Position numbers and translations under genes: made by a program. A stretch of DNA of 64,000 bases from Flavobacterium sp. LC2016-01 (GTDB taxonomy: Bacteria; Bacteroidota; Bacteroidia; Flavobacteriales; Flavobacteriaceae). Of the stretch, positions 1 through 8,817 are shown piece by piece; the stretch's first letter is position 1, and every line of letters starts with the position of its first letter. The stretch is from the NCBI RefSeq assembly GCF_009711135.1, contig NZ_WMIC01000001.1:930001-994000 (forward strand), given 5' to 3'. The notes under the pieces were generated by a model. That model searched no databases, was not told the origin of the DNA, and saw nothing but the letters and a program-made list of their open reading frames with translations.

Positions 1-3
1 ATA

Positions 4-137
4 AGATTTTAGATTTTAGATTTTAGATTTTAGATTTTTTTTGTTTCAGGTTTTAGGTTTGCGAGAGGCTTTGACTTCACTCAGCCTGACAAACGCAATT
101 AATAATTGATAATTAACAATTAACAATTAACAATTAA
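4..137. repeat. AT-rich tandem heptad repeats
   Basis: Five head-to-tail copies of the heptamer AGATTTT occupy 4-38, and three copies of AATTAAC plus a partial copy occupy 111-137. Similar AATTAAC/GTTAATT heptads recur near gene ends at about 9826-9855, 25274-25315, 30730-30866 and 49345-49380, so this is a dispersed intergenic repeat class rather than a gene. No function is apparent. Confidence 0.8.
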
Positions 138-141
138 AATA

Positions 142-155
142 ATACCGTTTGGTAT
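142..155. promoter_or_regulatory. Probable TetR operator (distal copy)
   Basis: The sequence ATACC-GTTT-GGTAT is a 5-4-5 inverted repeat with the same arms and spacing as the element just upstream of the adjacent tetR gene. It lies beyond the 3' end of tetR, so its likely target is a leftward gene outside the window. That TetR binds here is inferred from the matching pair. Confidence 0.6.
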
Positions 156-195
156 ATTTTTATTGCTAAAAAAAGCAACACTATTTGTTATTGCT

Positions 196-786
196 TTATT
201 CTAAGTCATCGATGATTTTAGTTACAGATAACATTATGTTTGATAAGTCTTTTAAATTTCCGGTTAATTTGCTGATCATGACAGAACCTTCAATTAAAGC
301 GATTATCGTTAATGCGGTTCTTTCCGTGTCAATTGATTTTGCTTTGAATTCTCCGTTAAGAATTCCCTGATCTATAAAATAGATTATTTTTTCTTTCCAG
401 TAATTAAGGGTTCTTTCAGCCGATTTTTTCAATATTGGGTGTGTATCATCAGATTCCGTTGCGGTATTTAAAATTGGACAACCGCCTTTTGTTACTTTCA
501 GATTCGCATATTCCGAGTAAAGTTTTGGGTAAACCAAAAGTTTTCCTTTAAAAGTAGTCTGTTGGTCAATTTCTCGGGAAAAAGCTTCTTGAAGTTTCTT
601 GACATTAAATTTAAAAGCTGCAATAGCCACTTCATCTTTATTTTCGAAATTCCCGTAAATACTTCCTTTTGTCAATCCGGTTGCCTCTGTAATATCGCTC
701 ATCGAAGTGCCGCTGTAGCCTTTCATATTAAAGATGGACGCAGTTTGCTCTATAATAAACTGTTTGGTTCTTTCTGCTTTGCTCAT
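196..786 (-). CDS. TetR/AcrR family repressor
   Basis: A 196-residue TetR-type repressor. The N-terminal helix-turn-helix (about residues 5-50) has the family pattern TSMSDITEATGLTKGSIYG followed by FENKDE; the rest is the helical ligand-binding and dimerisation domain. I chose the start at MSKAERTKQ rather than the ATG eight codons earlier, because the earlier codon overlaps a TATATTTG -7 element and would precede the transcript start. Matching ATACC-N4-GGTAT palindromes lie upstream of it and beyond its 3' end, which suggests autorepression plus control of a leftward neighbour outside the window. The ligand cannot be told from sequence. Confidence 0.88.
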   Translation of the reverse strand: MSKAERTKQFIIEQTASIFNMKGYSGTSMSDITEATGLTKGSIYGNFENKDEVAIAAFKFNVKKLQEAFSREIDQQTTFKGKLLVYPKLYSEYANLKVTKGGCPILNTATESDDTHPILKKSAERTLNYWKEKIIYFIDQGILNGEFKAKSIDTERTALTIIALIEGSVMISKLTGNLKDLSNIMLSVTKIIDDLE

Positions 787-807
787 GACAAAATCATTTT
801 GATCCTG

Positions 808-828
808 CAAATATATACCAATCGGTAT
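808..828 (-). promoter_or_regulatory. tetR promoter with operator
   Basis: On the minus strand TATATTTG (815-808) fits the Bacteroidota -7 consensus TAnnTTTG. It directly abuts the palindrome ATACC-AATC-GGTAT (815-828). Operator and -7 box touch, as expected for an autorepressed promoter. No clear -33 TTG was seen. Confidence 0.6.
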
Positions 829-1044
829 AATTATTTATTGTTTTCGCGAATTATTTTGATTTGGAGACGTTTAAAGTTGAAAATGAGGACTTTTAAGTTC
901 AGAAACAGGCAAATTACAGGCGATTTGTCCATCGTTTTTGTAATTTTATGGATAAATAGGTGAATCGTCCACTAAATACCGTATTTAATTAGACAATATT
1001 ACGGATTTATAGGGGAACTTTGTCCCATACAAAAAGAGATAAAA

Positions 1045-1911
1045 ATGAAAACGAATATTCCACTTAAAAAACTAAACGAATCGAGTCTCGGTATTATGAT
1101 CGAAAAGATGAGTGACAGTTTTGTAGATTCAATCCGAAGAGAAGTGACAAGATCACATCGCAACGATTTCTGTATCTGCATTATACCGGAAAAAGGAAAA
1201 GGAAATTTTTTTGTTGATTTTAAAGAAGTTTATCTAAGCAACGGTTCACTGTTATTTTTGTATCCCGGCCAGGTGCAGCGCGTAATAGAAACCCAAAAAA
1301 TTGAAGGCTGGGTATTGTTTTTTGATAACAATTTAATAGACGATTATTCCAGATCAATATTAGAAGAATCTTTATATCACGGTCCTATTTTAGGAATTTC
1401 GAAAGAGCAAAAAACATGGTTTTTTCAATTGATGGAGCTGTTGTATTCCACTTCAAAGGCAAATGATATGGCAGCGTTTCATAAGCCGGCAATACGATCT
1501 ATAGTGGTATCGCTGATTTATAAAATTACGTCCATTTATCAGGCAACTGTTACCCAGGATATGAAAGAGCATTCGGTTCGCAGTACGGCGATTGTTGCTT
1601 CTTTTAGAAAACTGCTTCGCGAAAACTTTAAAGAAATCAAAAGCCCGATCGAATATGCGAACAGAATGAACCTTTCATTAGGTTATCTAAATGATACACT
1701 GAAAATGGTTACCGGCAATACGGTTACGTCATCGATTCAGGAAGAAGCCATTCGCGAAGCACAGCGATTGTTATGGTATTCGGATTTAAGTATAAAAGAA
1801 ATCGCCAATAGCATTGGTTTTGATGATCCGAAATATTTCAGCCGAATCTTTAGTAAAATAACCGATAAATCTCCAGGCCAGTTTAGAAGAAGCCATCAGG
1901 GCGATCAATAG
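1045..1911 (+). CDS. AraC family transcriptional regulator
   Basis: A 288-residue regulator with an N-terminal cupin-like sensing domain (about 1-160) and a C-terminal AraC double helix-turn-helix (about 185-285). The second HTH carries the classic IKEIANSIGFDDPKYFSRIF and ends with SPGQFRR. It is followed after about 100 bp by a same-strand TolC/HlyD/MFS operon, an arrangement in which the AraC protein usually activates the pump. The upstream region contains TTTGTCC and ATCGTCC motifs at 924-970 that resemble the TGTCC boxes found around 25.5-29.7 kb, but with a different spacing. The inducer is unknown. Confidence 0.9.
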   Translation: MKTNIPLKKLNESSLGIMIEKMSDSFVDSIRREVTRSHRNDFCICIIPEKGKGNFFVDFKEVYLSNGSLLFLYPGQVQRVIETQKIEGWVLFFDNNLIDDYSRSILEESLYHGPILGISKEQKTWFFQLMELLYSTSKANDMAAFHKPAIRSIVVSLIYKITSIYQATVTQDMKEHSVRSTAIVASFRKLLRENFKEIKSPIEYANRMNLSLGYLNDTLKMVTGNTVTSSIQEEAIREAQRLLWYSDLSIKEIANSIGFDDPKYFSRIFSKITDKSPGQFRRSHQGDQ

Positions 1912-1956
1912 CGCCATTACTTTTTAAGTCCCTCAAATTTTAATGTTTAAAAAAAT

Positions 1957-1969
1957 CTCCCATTGGGAG
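1957..1969 (+). other. Short hairpin between araC and the efflux operon
   Basis: CTCCCA followed by TTGGGAG forms a short perfect inverted repeat between the AraC stop and the TolC start. It has no T-tract, so it is not a convincing terminator; an operator or mRNA hairpin is possible. Confidence 0.3.
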
Positions 1970-2014
1970 CAGGCATTCTTTTGCCTTATTTGAAATAATT
2001 TAAAACGAATCAAA

Positions 2015-3343
2015 ATGAAAATTTTAATACCAATTATAGGTTCAATAGTACTGTTTTGGAGCTTCAGCGCAAGCGTTACAGCTCAGGAAAAACAGCAGAA
2101 ATATACTATTTCTTTGAAAGAAGCCATTTCTTTGGCAAAACAAAATAACAAAACAGTTCAAGCTTCCTTAATCGAACAAACGGCTACTGAAGCCGATTTA
2201 AATGATGCAAAAAACAGTGTACTTCCGTCTTTGGCTGTTGGCGGTTCCTACCAAAGATTCTCTAAAGCCACTTTGTACGATAAAGGTTTCAGCGAATCGC
2301 GACAAGTAAGCCGTCTGCCAAGCCCCGACGCGATGAATCTTGGACTTGATTTAAGTTTGAATATCTATTCTGGAGGAAAAACCAAATCGGCTATCGAAGA
2401 GAGTTCGTATCGAAATGCACTGGCTGTCATCAACACTAAAGATCAAAGCGGGAATATTGGTTTGCAGACTGCCGTTCAATATTTAGATTTAATTCGCCTT
2501 TATCATTTTAAACAATTAATTGCCGATCAGGAGAAAAGGGCAGAAGCAAGGTTGAAAAACATTACGGCTTTCTACAAAAATCAACGTGTAACAAAAAGTG
2601 ATCTTTTGCGTGCCGAATTAACCTTATCGAATGTTTTACTAAACAAAACTCAAAACGAAAATGATATTGAAATTGGTAGTAAAAAATTAGCCTTATTGGT
2701 GAATAACGGTGAATCTCAAATGCTTTTTCCAAGTGATTCTTTACTGACTAATGATTTAAAAGAAATTGTGCTTTCGCAGATTAATGCTGATGCCAACAAC
2801 TCATATTCGCTTCAAAAAGCAGATATGAATTTGAAAATCCAGTCGGCGCGAATCAAAAATATCAAGTCGAATAATTATCCTTCTTTAAGTTTAATTTCTG
2901 CTTACGGATTGAATTATCCGAACTATTTGTTCTTTAAACCGATTGATCAGGCGTATTCTGCAGGCTTTGTGGGAGTTAAATTCGGTTACAATATTTCTTC
3001 TTTATACCATAATTCGAATAAAGTAAAAGCGGCAAATGAAAGACTAAGTGCGATTACGATTCAAAAAGACTGGATCAAAGACAATGTCAAAGAAGATATC
3101 AATGCCTTAAATATCAAATACGGAGAAGCTTTAAACCGAATTGAAGTAACCGATAAATCGATAGAACAGGCGAAAGTCAATTTTGAAATCATCAACACTA
3201 AATATTTAAATCAATTATCACTTTTAACCGATTTGCTGGATGCTGATAATTTATATCAGGAATCCAGATACACTTACGTGAATGCGCAAATCGGTGCTTT
3301 AATCATTTACTACAGATTGCTTTATACAACAGGTAATCTATAA
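2015..3343 (+). CDS. TolC family outer-membrane efflux protein
   Basis: A 442-residue TolC/OprM-type outer-membrane channel. A signal peptide (about 1-23, ending SVTAQ) precedes two OEP repeats rich in long amphipathic coiled-coil helices, including the typical SLKEAISLAKQNNKT start of the first helix. It would form the outer-membrane exit duct of the pump. The next gene starts 26 bp downstream and encodes the membrane-fusion subunit, then the MFS transporter, so the three form one operon. A second, diverged copy of the same cassette lies at 56.6-60.6 kb. Confidence 0.92.
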   Translation: MKILIPIIGSIVLFWSFSASVTAQEKQQKYTISLKEAISLAKQNNKTVQASLIEQTATEADLNDAKNSVLPSLAVGGSYQRFSKATLYDKGFSESRQVSRLPSPDAMNLGLDLSLNIYSGGKTKSAIEESSYRNALAVINTKDQSGNIGLQTAVQYLDLIRLYHFKQLIADQEKRAEARLKNITAFYKNQRVTKSDLLRAELTLSNVLLNKTQNENDIEIGSKKLALLVNNGESQMLFPSDSLLTNDLKEIVLSQINADANNSYSLQKADMNLKIQSARIKNIKSNNYPSLSLISAYGLNYPNYLFFKPIDQAYSAGFVGVKFGYNISSLYHNSNKVKAANERLSAITIQKDWIKDNVKEDINALNIKYGEALNRIEVTDKSIEQAKVNFEIINTKYLNQLSLLTDLLDADNLYQESRYTYVNAQIGALIIYYRLLYTTGNL

Positions 3344-3369
3344 TTTAAAACCATTAAAAAATAATCAAA

Positions 3370-4410
3370 ATGAAAACTTCAATTAATAAAAGAACTTCAA
3401 TATTATCGATTACAGCAATCGTAATCGGCATTGCCCTAATTTCATGTTTTGTGCTTTATCTCGCAGACGGAGCCAACTACGAAGAAACAAACGACGCGCA
3501 GGTCGAATCGTATATCAATCCGGTTTCGGCCAGAGCCAGCGGATACATCACAAAAGTACTGTTTGAAGAACATCAGAATGTCAAAAAAGGCGATACGCTT
3601 GTCATATTAGACAACAGAGAATATACTTATAAAGTGCAGGAAGCCGAAGCCGTTTTAGAAGATGCTTACGCTCAAATCAATGTTTTAGAAGCAGGAATCA
3701 ACGTAGCGCAAACCGGAATTTCGGTGAGTAAAAACCAAATTGCTTCGGCGAAAGCCAGATTATGGCAACAAAAACAAGACAATTTGAGATATCAAAAACT
3801 TTTGACAGAAGAAGCAGTAACCGGACAAGAATACGAACAGGTAAAAACCAGATATGATGTAGCCCAAAACGATTACAATGCGACTGAAAATACTTTGTTG
3901 AGCACGCAATCCAGAGTGCAGGAATTAAAAACCAGAAGAGCTTTGCTTAACGCCGATATTAAACGTAAAGAAGCGATTCTGGATTTGGCCAAAATAAATT
4001 TGAGCTATACGGTAATTACTTCGCCATACAACGGCAAAACCGGACGTAAACAAATTCTGGAAGGACAGCAAGTGCAGTTAGGACAGCCTTTGGTTTCGAT
4101 CGTAAACGAAAACGAAAAATGGATTACAGCCAATTTTAAGGAAACTCAGGTAAACGGTTTTTACATCGGACAGCCCGTAAAAATCACCGTTGATGCTATT
4201 TCCGGAAAAACATTTAATGGTAAAATTGAAGCGATTTCTGCTTCAACGGGATCTAAGTTTTCACTTTTGCCGGCAGATAATTCAACTGGAAATTTTATAA
4301 AAATCATTCAGAGAATTCCGGTAAAGATTGTTTTTGAAAACAATAAAGAAATTGAAGAAATCAAATCGGGAATGAATGTAACGGTAACCGTTTTCCATAA
4401 AAAATCATGA
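3370..4410 (+). CDS. HlyD/EmrA family periplasmic adaptor
   Basis: A 346-residue membrane-fusion protein. One N-terminal transmembrane helix (about 12-32) anchors it in the inner membrane. It is followed by a biotinyl-lipoyl-like half (VKKGDTLVILDNREY), a long coiled-coil hairpin (about 85-210), the second lipoyl half and a beta-barrel region ending with a DNSTGNFIKIIQRIPVKI segment characteristic of EmrA. It would bridge the MFS pump and the TolC-like channel. The stop codon overlaps the next start (ATGA), indicating translational coupling with the transporter. Confidence 0.92.
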   Translation: MKTSINKRTSILSITAIVIGIALISCFVLYLADGANYEETNDAQVESYINPVSARASGYITKVLFEEHQNVKKGDTLVILDNREYTYKVQEAEAVLEDAYAQINVLEAGINVAQTGISVSKNQIASAKARLWQQKQDNLRYQKLLTEEAVTGQEYEQVKTRYDVAQNDYNATENTLLSTQSRVQELKTRRALLNADIKRKEAILDLAKINLSYTVITSPYNGKTGRKQILEGQQVQLGQPLVSIVNENEKWITANFKETQVNGFYIGQPVKITVDAISGKTFNGKIEAISASTGSKFSLLPADNSTGNFIKIIQRIPVKIVFENNKEIEEIKSGMNVTVTVFHKKS

Positions 4411-5999
4411 AAACACATCCTTTTTTAAACAGTTTTGCCTTTAAACATAAAAGCTTGTCAATTGGTTTAATGGTTTTTATATTGTTCACTGCTTTGGCAC
4501 AGTTTGCTTCTTTTTCATTGATCCAACAGCATTTGATTTCGTTTTACGGAGTCGAACCAGAAGATATTTCCATGTCGGTTTTGGCGATGTACGCGGGCAT
4601 TATTACTTTTCTGCCGATACAGTTTCGTTTATTGCGCTATTTTCCGGTTCAAAAGTATTTTATAACGGCAATATTTATTGGGATTTTAATCAATATTGCC
4701 AGTTTTATAACGCATGATATTGTGGTGTTTATTGTACTTCGCTTTCTTCACGGATTAGCCGTGGCAGTTTGCGTTGGCGGAATGCTCTTTATTATTTTAT
4801 CAACGCTTCCGGGTGAAAAAGGAGCATTGATCGGATCTTCATTTTTATTTACTGCAATATTGACAACCGCTGTAATTATCGGGATTTTATCTTCATGGGT
4901 TGCGGTAAACATGAATTGGAATTTTACCTATTACGGATTAATCGCTTTGCAGATTTTAGCGATAGTAGTTTCGCTTTTCATTTTTCAGCCAAAAATGATT
5001 TTACGTTCTTTTCCACTTTATCAATTGGATTGGACGGGAGCTTTTTTCTTCGCTAATTTTAGCCTTTCGCTTGCTTATGTTATGATTTACGGACCAAGAC
5101 AATATTGGTTTTCCTCACATGCTATTCGGTTGGTTGCACTTTTTGGATTTGTAATGCTGTTGTTTTATTTGTACAGACAAGCCACTTTGAAAAGACCGCT
5201 TATCGATTTGAGAGCTTTTAAATATGGCAAATTCATTCTCGGACTTTTTTTGCTTCTTATTTTTTATGGAATAAAAGATACCATCAACCTTATTTACGGT
5301 TATGCCGGCGGTATTTTAGGATGGAGTGCTGAAGATGTTGTCTATTTAGGACTTTACAACAGCGCCGGAGTCATTATCGCCATTTGGATTTCAGTTAAAC
5401 TGATTCTGAAAAATAAACTTTTTGCGCCCAAATTAATCATTTCCGGTTTTCTGTTGATGATCGTTTACAACCTTTGGATGTACTTTTCATTGACGCCCAA
5501 TATGTCTTTTACTGATTTGGCGGTACCCGTTTTTATGCAGGGAATTGCTTCTGGATTTGTTTTCCTGCCCGTTATGATTTTCACCATGTCGGCAATTCCA
5601 AAATTTACCGGATTTACGTCGATTATTATCTGTGCTTACGCTCGTTTTATTGCTACTTTAAATTCGATTTCAGGATTTTATACTTTGCAATTGCATTACA
5701 ATCAGGAATATAAAGAAGGTTTTCTGGAATATCTTACAACAGATAATCAAAATTTTGTGCAACGCAGTTCCAGCTATCAAAGTTTATTTCTTTCGAAAGG
5801 ATATACTGCCGATCAGGCCAATGCATTATCCAATATTTTGATCAGTAAAGCAACTGCCATTCAAGGACAATTGCTGACGAACAGAACTATTTTTATGATC
5901 GGAGCGATGTTGATGGTTTTCGCAATCGTGGTTTTTCTGACTTTTATTATCATCAGCAAAATTGTGGCTTCTAAAAATCAAAGCCAGCTTGCTGTTTAA
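4407..5999 (+). CDS. MFS drug-efflux transporter, DHA2/EmrB type
   Basis: A 530-residue polytopic membrane protein with about 14 predicted hydrophobic segments, the length and topology of DHA2 drug:proton antiporters such as EmrB. It overlaps the HlyD-type gene by four bases and completes a tripartite inner membrane-periplasm-outer membrane pump. The classic motif A between helices 2 and 3 is weak, as is common in Bacteroidota members. A TetR gene follows 11 bp later. Substrate is not predictable. Confidence 0.88.
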   Translation: MKTHPFLNSFAFKHKSLSIGLMVFILFTALAQFASFSLIQQHLISFYGVEPEDISMSVLAMYAGIITFLPIQFRLLRYFPVQKYFITAIFIGILINIASFITHDIVVFIVLRFLHGLAVAVCVGGMLFIILSTLPGEKGALIGSSFLFTAILTTAVIIGILSSWVAVNMNWNFTYYGLIALQILAIVVSLFIFQPKMILRSFPLYQLDWTGAFFFANFSLSLAYVMIYGPRQYWFSSHAIRLVALFGFVMLLFYLYRQATLKRPLIDLRAFKYGKFILGLFLLLIFYGIKDTINLIYGYAGGILGWSAEDVVYLGLYNSAGVIIAIWISVKLILKNKLFAPKLIISGFLLMIVYNLWMYFSLTPNMSFTDLAVPVFMQGIASGFVFLPVMIFTMSAIPKFTGFTSIIICAYARFIATLNSISGFYTLQLHYNQEYKEGFLEYLTTDNQNFVQRSSSYQSLFLSKGYTADQANALSNILISKATAIQGQLLTNRTIFMIGAMLMVFAIVVFLTFIIISKIVASKNQSQLAV

Positions 6000-6010
6000 T
6001 TCGATTTCCT

Positions 6011-6616
6011 ATGAAAACAGCAACAATAGAAAGTATCGATAAAAAGGCTTTTATTTTGGATATTTCAGAAAAATTATTCGCCAGATACGGTGCCAGAGAA
6101 ACAACTGTAAGACTGATTACACAAAAGGCAGGAATTAGTATTGCCATGCTCAATTATTATTTTGGTTCGAAGGAAAATCTCTTTTTAACTGTTTTGGAAA
6201 GAAGAATTCAGCAGTTTAAAATGGCTAAAAACACGGTAAATATGGAGAACAAAGGCACAATTGAAATGCTTTTGACCTACATGAGTGTGTATATTGATTT
6301 AGTGGTAGATTATCAGCCGTTTTATAGATTGATGATGATTGAAAAACTGTTGAATGAAAATAAAAAAGCAGTTGAAATGATCGAATCTTATTTTCAGTCT
6401 AATATTCAGACTTTAAAAAATATAATCATTCAAAGTGTTGCCGATGAAAAAATTGACGGCGTAAACATTGAAACTTTTGTGATGAACATTTCAGGATTTC
6501 TGGCTTATTTAATTTTGCAGACCGATTTAAATGAAGGGAGCTTAAAAGAAGAAAATAAAAAAAATCTGAAGAAACATATCATGAAAGTTTTGCTGGCTTC
6601 TTTTTTTGAAATGTAG
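6011..6616 (+). CDS. TetR/AcrR family repressor
   Basis: A 201-residue TetR-type protein. The N-terminal HTH spans about residues 12-58 (TVRLITQKAGISIAMLNYYF, then GSKENLF). The C-terminal domain is helical with a hydrophobic ligand pocket. It is the last gene of the efflux operon and is followed by a strong bidirectional terminator, so it most likely acts as the feedback repressor of the pump; the AraC protein at the other end would be the activator. No palindromic operator was identified for it. Confidence 0.88.
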   Translation: MKTATIESIDKKAFILDISEKLFARYGARETTVRLITQKAGISIAMLNYYFGSKENLFLTVLERRIQQFKMAKNTVNMENKGTIEMLLTYMSVYIDLVVDYQPFYRLMMIEKLLNENKKAVEMIESYFQSNIQTLKNIIIQSVADEKIDGVNIETFVMNISGFLAYLILQTDLNEGSLKEENKKNLKKHIMKVLLASFFEM

Positions 6617-6632
6617 TTTTCTTTAAAAAAAT

Positions 6633-6666
6633 AAAAGCTCCCATTTGGTTAGTAGTGGGAGCTTTT
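6633..6666. terminator. Bidirectional intrinsic terminator
   Basis: AAAAGCTCCCA and TGGGAGCTTTT form an 11-bp perfect stem with a 12-nt loop. A-runs on one side and T-runs on the other allow use in both directions. It sits between the converging efflux operon and the CBM6 gene. Confidence 0.85.
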
Positions 6667-6681
6667 GGGGGGCATTATAAA

Positions 6682-7317
6682 TTATTGGGCAGTAAAGGTC
6701 AGATAATCAAAATTCATATTGCCATTCGACACAATATGAAGGCGTAAAACTTGTTTTCCTTTTTGGAGTTTTATCGTTCCGATATTTTCAGAACTGTTCC
6801 AATGATGCCATTGTCGCCAGTCGACAGGGTCTTTGTCGTCATGTGTTGAGGCAATTTTCATATTTCCGGTGGCATCTTTTCCGTTGACATCAATCGCAAT
6901 TTCGCCATCGCCATTTGCGGTATACAACAAACCAATTGTATAAGTTCCGGATTTTTTAACTTCAACCGTATAATTAATCCATTCTGAAGGCACGGTCCAG
7001 CCGATATAAAGCTGTCCAATACTTCTTTCTACTTTATTGAACGGATTATTATCAATATCACCGTCTTTCGAATATGAAATATCAACACCTTCGTTTATCC
7101 TGAATTCATTCAGCGGATTCCCGTTTACCGGATTTAGTTTTCCGCTTCCATTATTGAGAGCATCAGTGTCGTGATAAGCAATTCCTTCACCGCCTTGATC
7201 GTACAATTCACATTCTACTTTTCCCGGAATTTGCTGTGGTTTTAATGCCTTTGACGTTTGTGCCATACCGATAAAACAATTCAGTATAACGATATTCAAT
7301 GTTAAAAATGCTTTCAT
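6682..7317 (-). CDS. Secreted CBM6-like carbohydrate-binding protein
   Basis: A 211-residue exported protein: a signal peptide (about 1-20, ending GMAQ) followed by one beta-sandwich of carbohydrate-binding-module family 6 type. Typical features are VECELYDQGGEGIAYHD at the N-end, the WTVPSEWINYTVEV strand, GTYTIGLLYTANGDGEIAI, and the closing NFDYLTF. It has no catalytic domain. It starts 12 bp after the GH30 gene and probably serves as a detached binding module for the same glucan or oligosaccharide. The specific ligand is not predictable. Confidence 0.8.
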   Translation of the reverse strand: MKAFLTLNIVILNCFIGMAQTSKALKPQQIPGKVECELYDQGGEGIAYHDTDALNNGSGKLNPVNGNPLNEFRINEGVDISYSKDGDIDNNPFNKVERSIGQLYIGWTVPSEWINYTVEVKKSGTYTIGLLYTANGDGEIAIDVNGKDATGNMKIASTHDDKDPVDWRQWHHWNSSENIGTIKLQKGKQVLRLHIVSNGNMNFDYLTFTAQ

Positions 7318-7329
7318 AGAATTGATTTT

Positions 7330-8793
7330 TTATTGAATTTCTAAAGTTGCAATGGAATGTGCCGCACTCGTTACTTTCGCTGCTTTTCCTTTTATCCAAA
7401 GAAAATACTCAACATCCGTTTCGCCTGAATTCATTACCACAACTTCCAATTTATTATTTTCATTTACAAAAGCAGTAGATAAAAGTTTATTACTGCTTGA
7501 ATTACAAGCAATACGTTTAGCGCCCGGACGAATAAATTTAGAGAAATGGCCTAAATAATAATAACCGTTGGTATAAATTAAATTTCCGGTTTTCAAATCA
7601 GCATGAATAGGGGACATGCAGAAATTCTGAACGTGGTTTGGCCCGCCTTTTTCATCTAATAAAACATTCCAGTCTGTCCATGCAACGGTTCCGATATTGA
7701 AATCGTTGATCATCGACATTCCGTATTTCTCGCCGTAACTCCAGTCGGTTAATAATTTTTGATCAAAATCGGCGGCACAGCCTTCTGTTAAAATTAAAGG
7801 TTTATCCGGAAAAGCTTCGGCAACTCGGCGTTCCGCTTCGAAATTCATTCCGTTTTTCATCCAGTCTTCGTACCAGTGATAACCAACGCCCCAAACATAT
7901 TTTGCTGCATCTTTATCTTCCAAAACCGTACTTACACGCTGATACATTAAATCACGATTGTGATCCCACATAATAAGTTTCTTTTTTGAAAAACCCGCTT
8001 TTTGCATCGTTGGCCCAAGAAAGTTTTTGATAAAATCACGCTCTTCTTCGGCAGTAAAAATACAGGATTCCCAACGCTGCACCGCCATTGGCTCATTTTG
8101 AACCGTGTAACCCCAAATCGGAATGCCTTCTTTTTCGTATTCTTTTATAAATTTTACAAAAAAGTTAGCCCAGCTTTGGTGGTATTCGGGTTTTAAAGTG
8201 CCGCCTTGTAAAACATTATTATTGGTTTTCATCCACGCCGGCGGACTCCAAGGCGAAGCATATAAAGTTATTTTGCCTCCAGCTTTCGCGATAACTTCTT
8301 TAATAAACGGAATTCGGTATTTTCTGTCATGGCTGATATCAAAAGTTTTTAAGTCTTTATCGCCTTCCTGAATATAGCTGTAAATATCACTGGAGAAATC
8401 ACAGCTTTGCATATTCGTACGCGCTAAAGTGTAGCCAATTCCCTTTTCTTTATCATAATAAGCCGTCAGGATTTCCTGCTGTTTGTCTTTTGGAAGCTGA
8501 TAAAAAACTTCTGCAGAAGCGTCAGTCAAAGCGCCTCCAATTCCTAAAAGCGTCTGATAGGTTTTGGCTGGATCAACAAAAACAGCAATTTCTTTTTCTG
8601 TTGTCTGAGGCTTGGATGTAAAAGAAAGTGTTTCGGTTTTGGTTAGTTTTTTGTCTGTATTTTTAGCTGTAACATAAACCGTAACACTTTTATAATCTGT
8701 CGTTTTACTGGCTTTTTGCTGCGCCAGTAAACTGACAGATACAAATCCGGAAAACATGATGGTCAGACATGTTTTATGCAAATTAGTATTCAT
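7330..8793 (-). CDS. Exported GH30 family glycoside hydrolase
   Basis: A 487-residue glycosidase of family 30 (glucosylceramidase / endo-beta-1,6-glucanase fold). A signal peptide (about 1-25) is followed by a (beta/alpha)8 barrel and a C-terminal beta domain that ends in a typical SIATLEI. The acid/base Glu is E234 in VQNEP; the nucleophile is E337 in LILTEG; the LGIGGALTDASAEVFYQLP segment near residue 82 is also family-typical. It is co-directional with the CBM6 protein and the aldo/keto reductase. Given the genus, a beta-glucan substrate such as 1,6-glucan is plausible, but this is inference. Confidence 0.9.
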   Translation of the reverse strand: MNTNLHKTCLTIMFSGFVSVSLLAQQKASKTTDYKSVTVYVTAKNTDKKLTKTETLSFTSKPQTTEKEIAVFVDPAKTYQTLLGIGGALTDASAEVFYQLPKDKQQEILTAYYDKEKGIGYTLARTNMQSCDFSSDIYSYIQEGDKDLKTFDISHDRKYRIPFIKEVIAKAGGKITLYASPWSPPAWMKTNNNVLQGGTLKPEYHQSWANFFVKFIKEYEKEGIPIWGYTVQNEPMAVQRWESCIFTAEEERDFIKNFLGPTMQKAGFSKKKLIMWDHNRDLMYQRVSTVLEDKDAAKYVWGVGYHWYEDWMKNGMNFEAERRVAEAFPDKPLILTEGCAADFDQKLLTDWSYGEKYGMSMINDFNIGTVAWTDWNVLLDEKGGPNHVQNFCMSPIHADLKTGNLIYTNGYYYLGHFSKFIRPGAKRIACNSSSNKLLSTAFVNENNKLEVVVMNSGETDVEYFLWIKGKAAKVTSAAHSIATLEIQ

Positions 8794-8817
8794 AATAAAG
8801 GTTTTTTGGTTAGATAG

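Noticed and set aside
4..137. CRISPR-like repeats at the window start
   Set aside because: Units are 7 bp, without unique spacers; they are simple tandem heptads.
562..963. 133-residue plus-strand ORF antisense to tetR
   Set aside because: It lies mostly over the well-supported TetR gene on the other strand and its composition matches antisense shadow sequence; no family features.
924..1022. AraC gene at 1045 as a member of the TGTCC regulon
   Set aside because: It has two GTCC motifs, but 40 bp apart and with a -7 box that has a mismatch; the spacing does not match the three conserved promoters, so it is left as a weak hint only.
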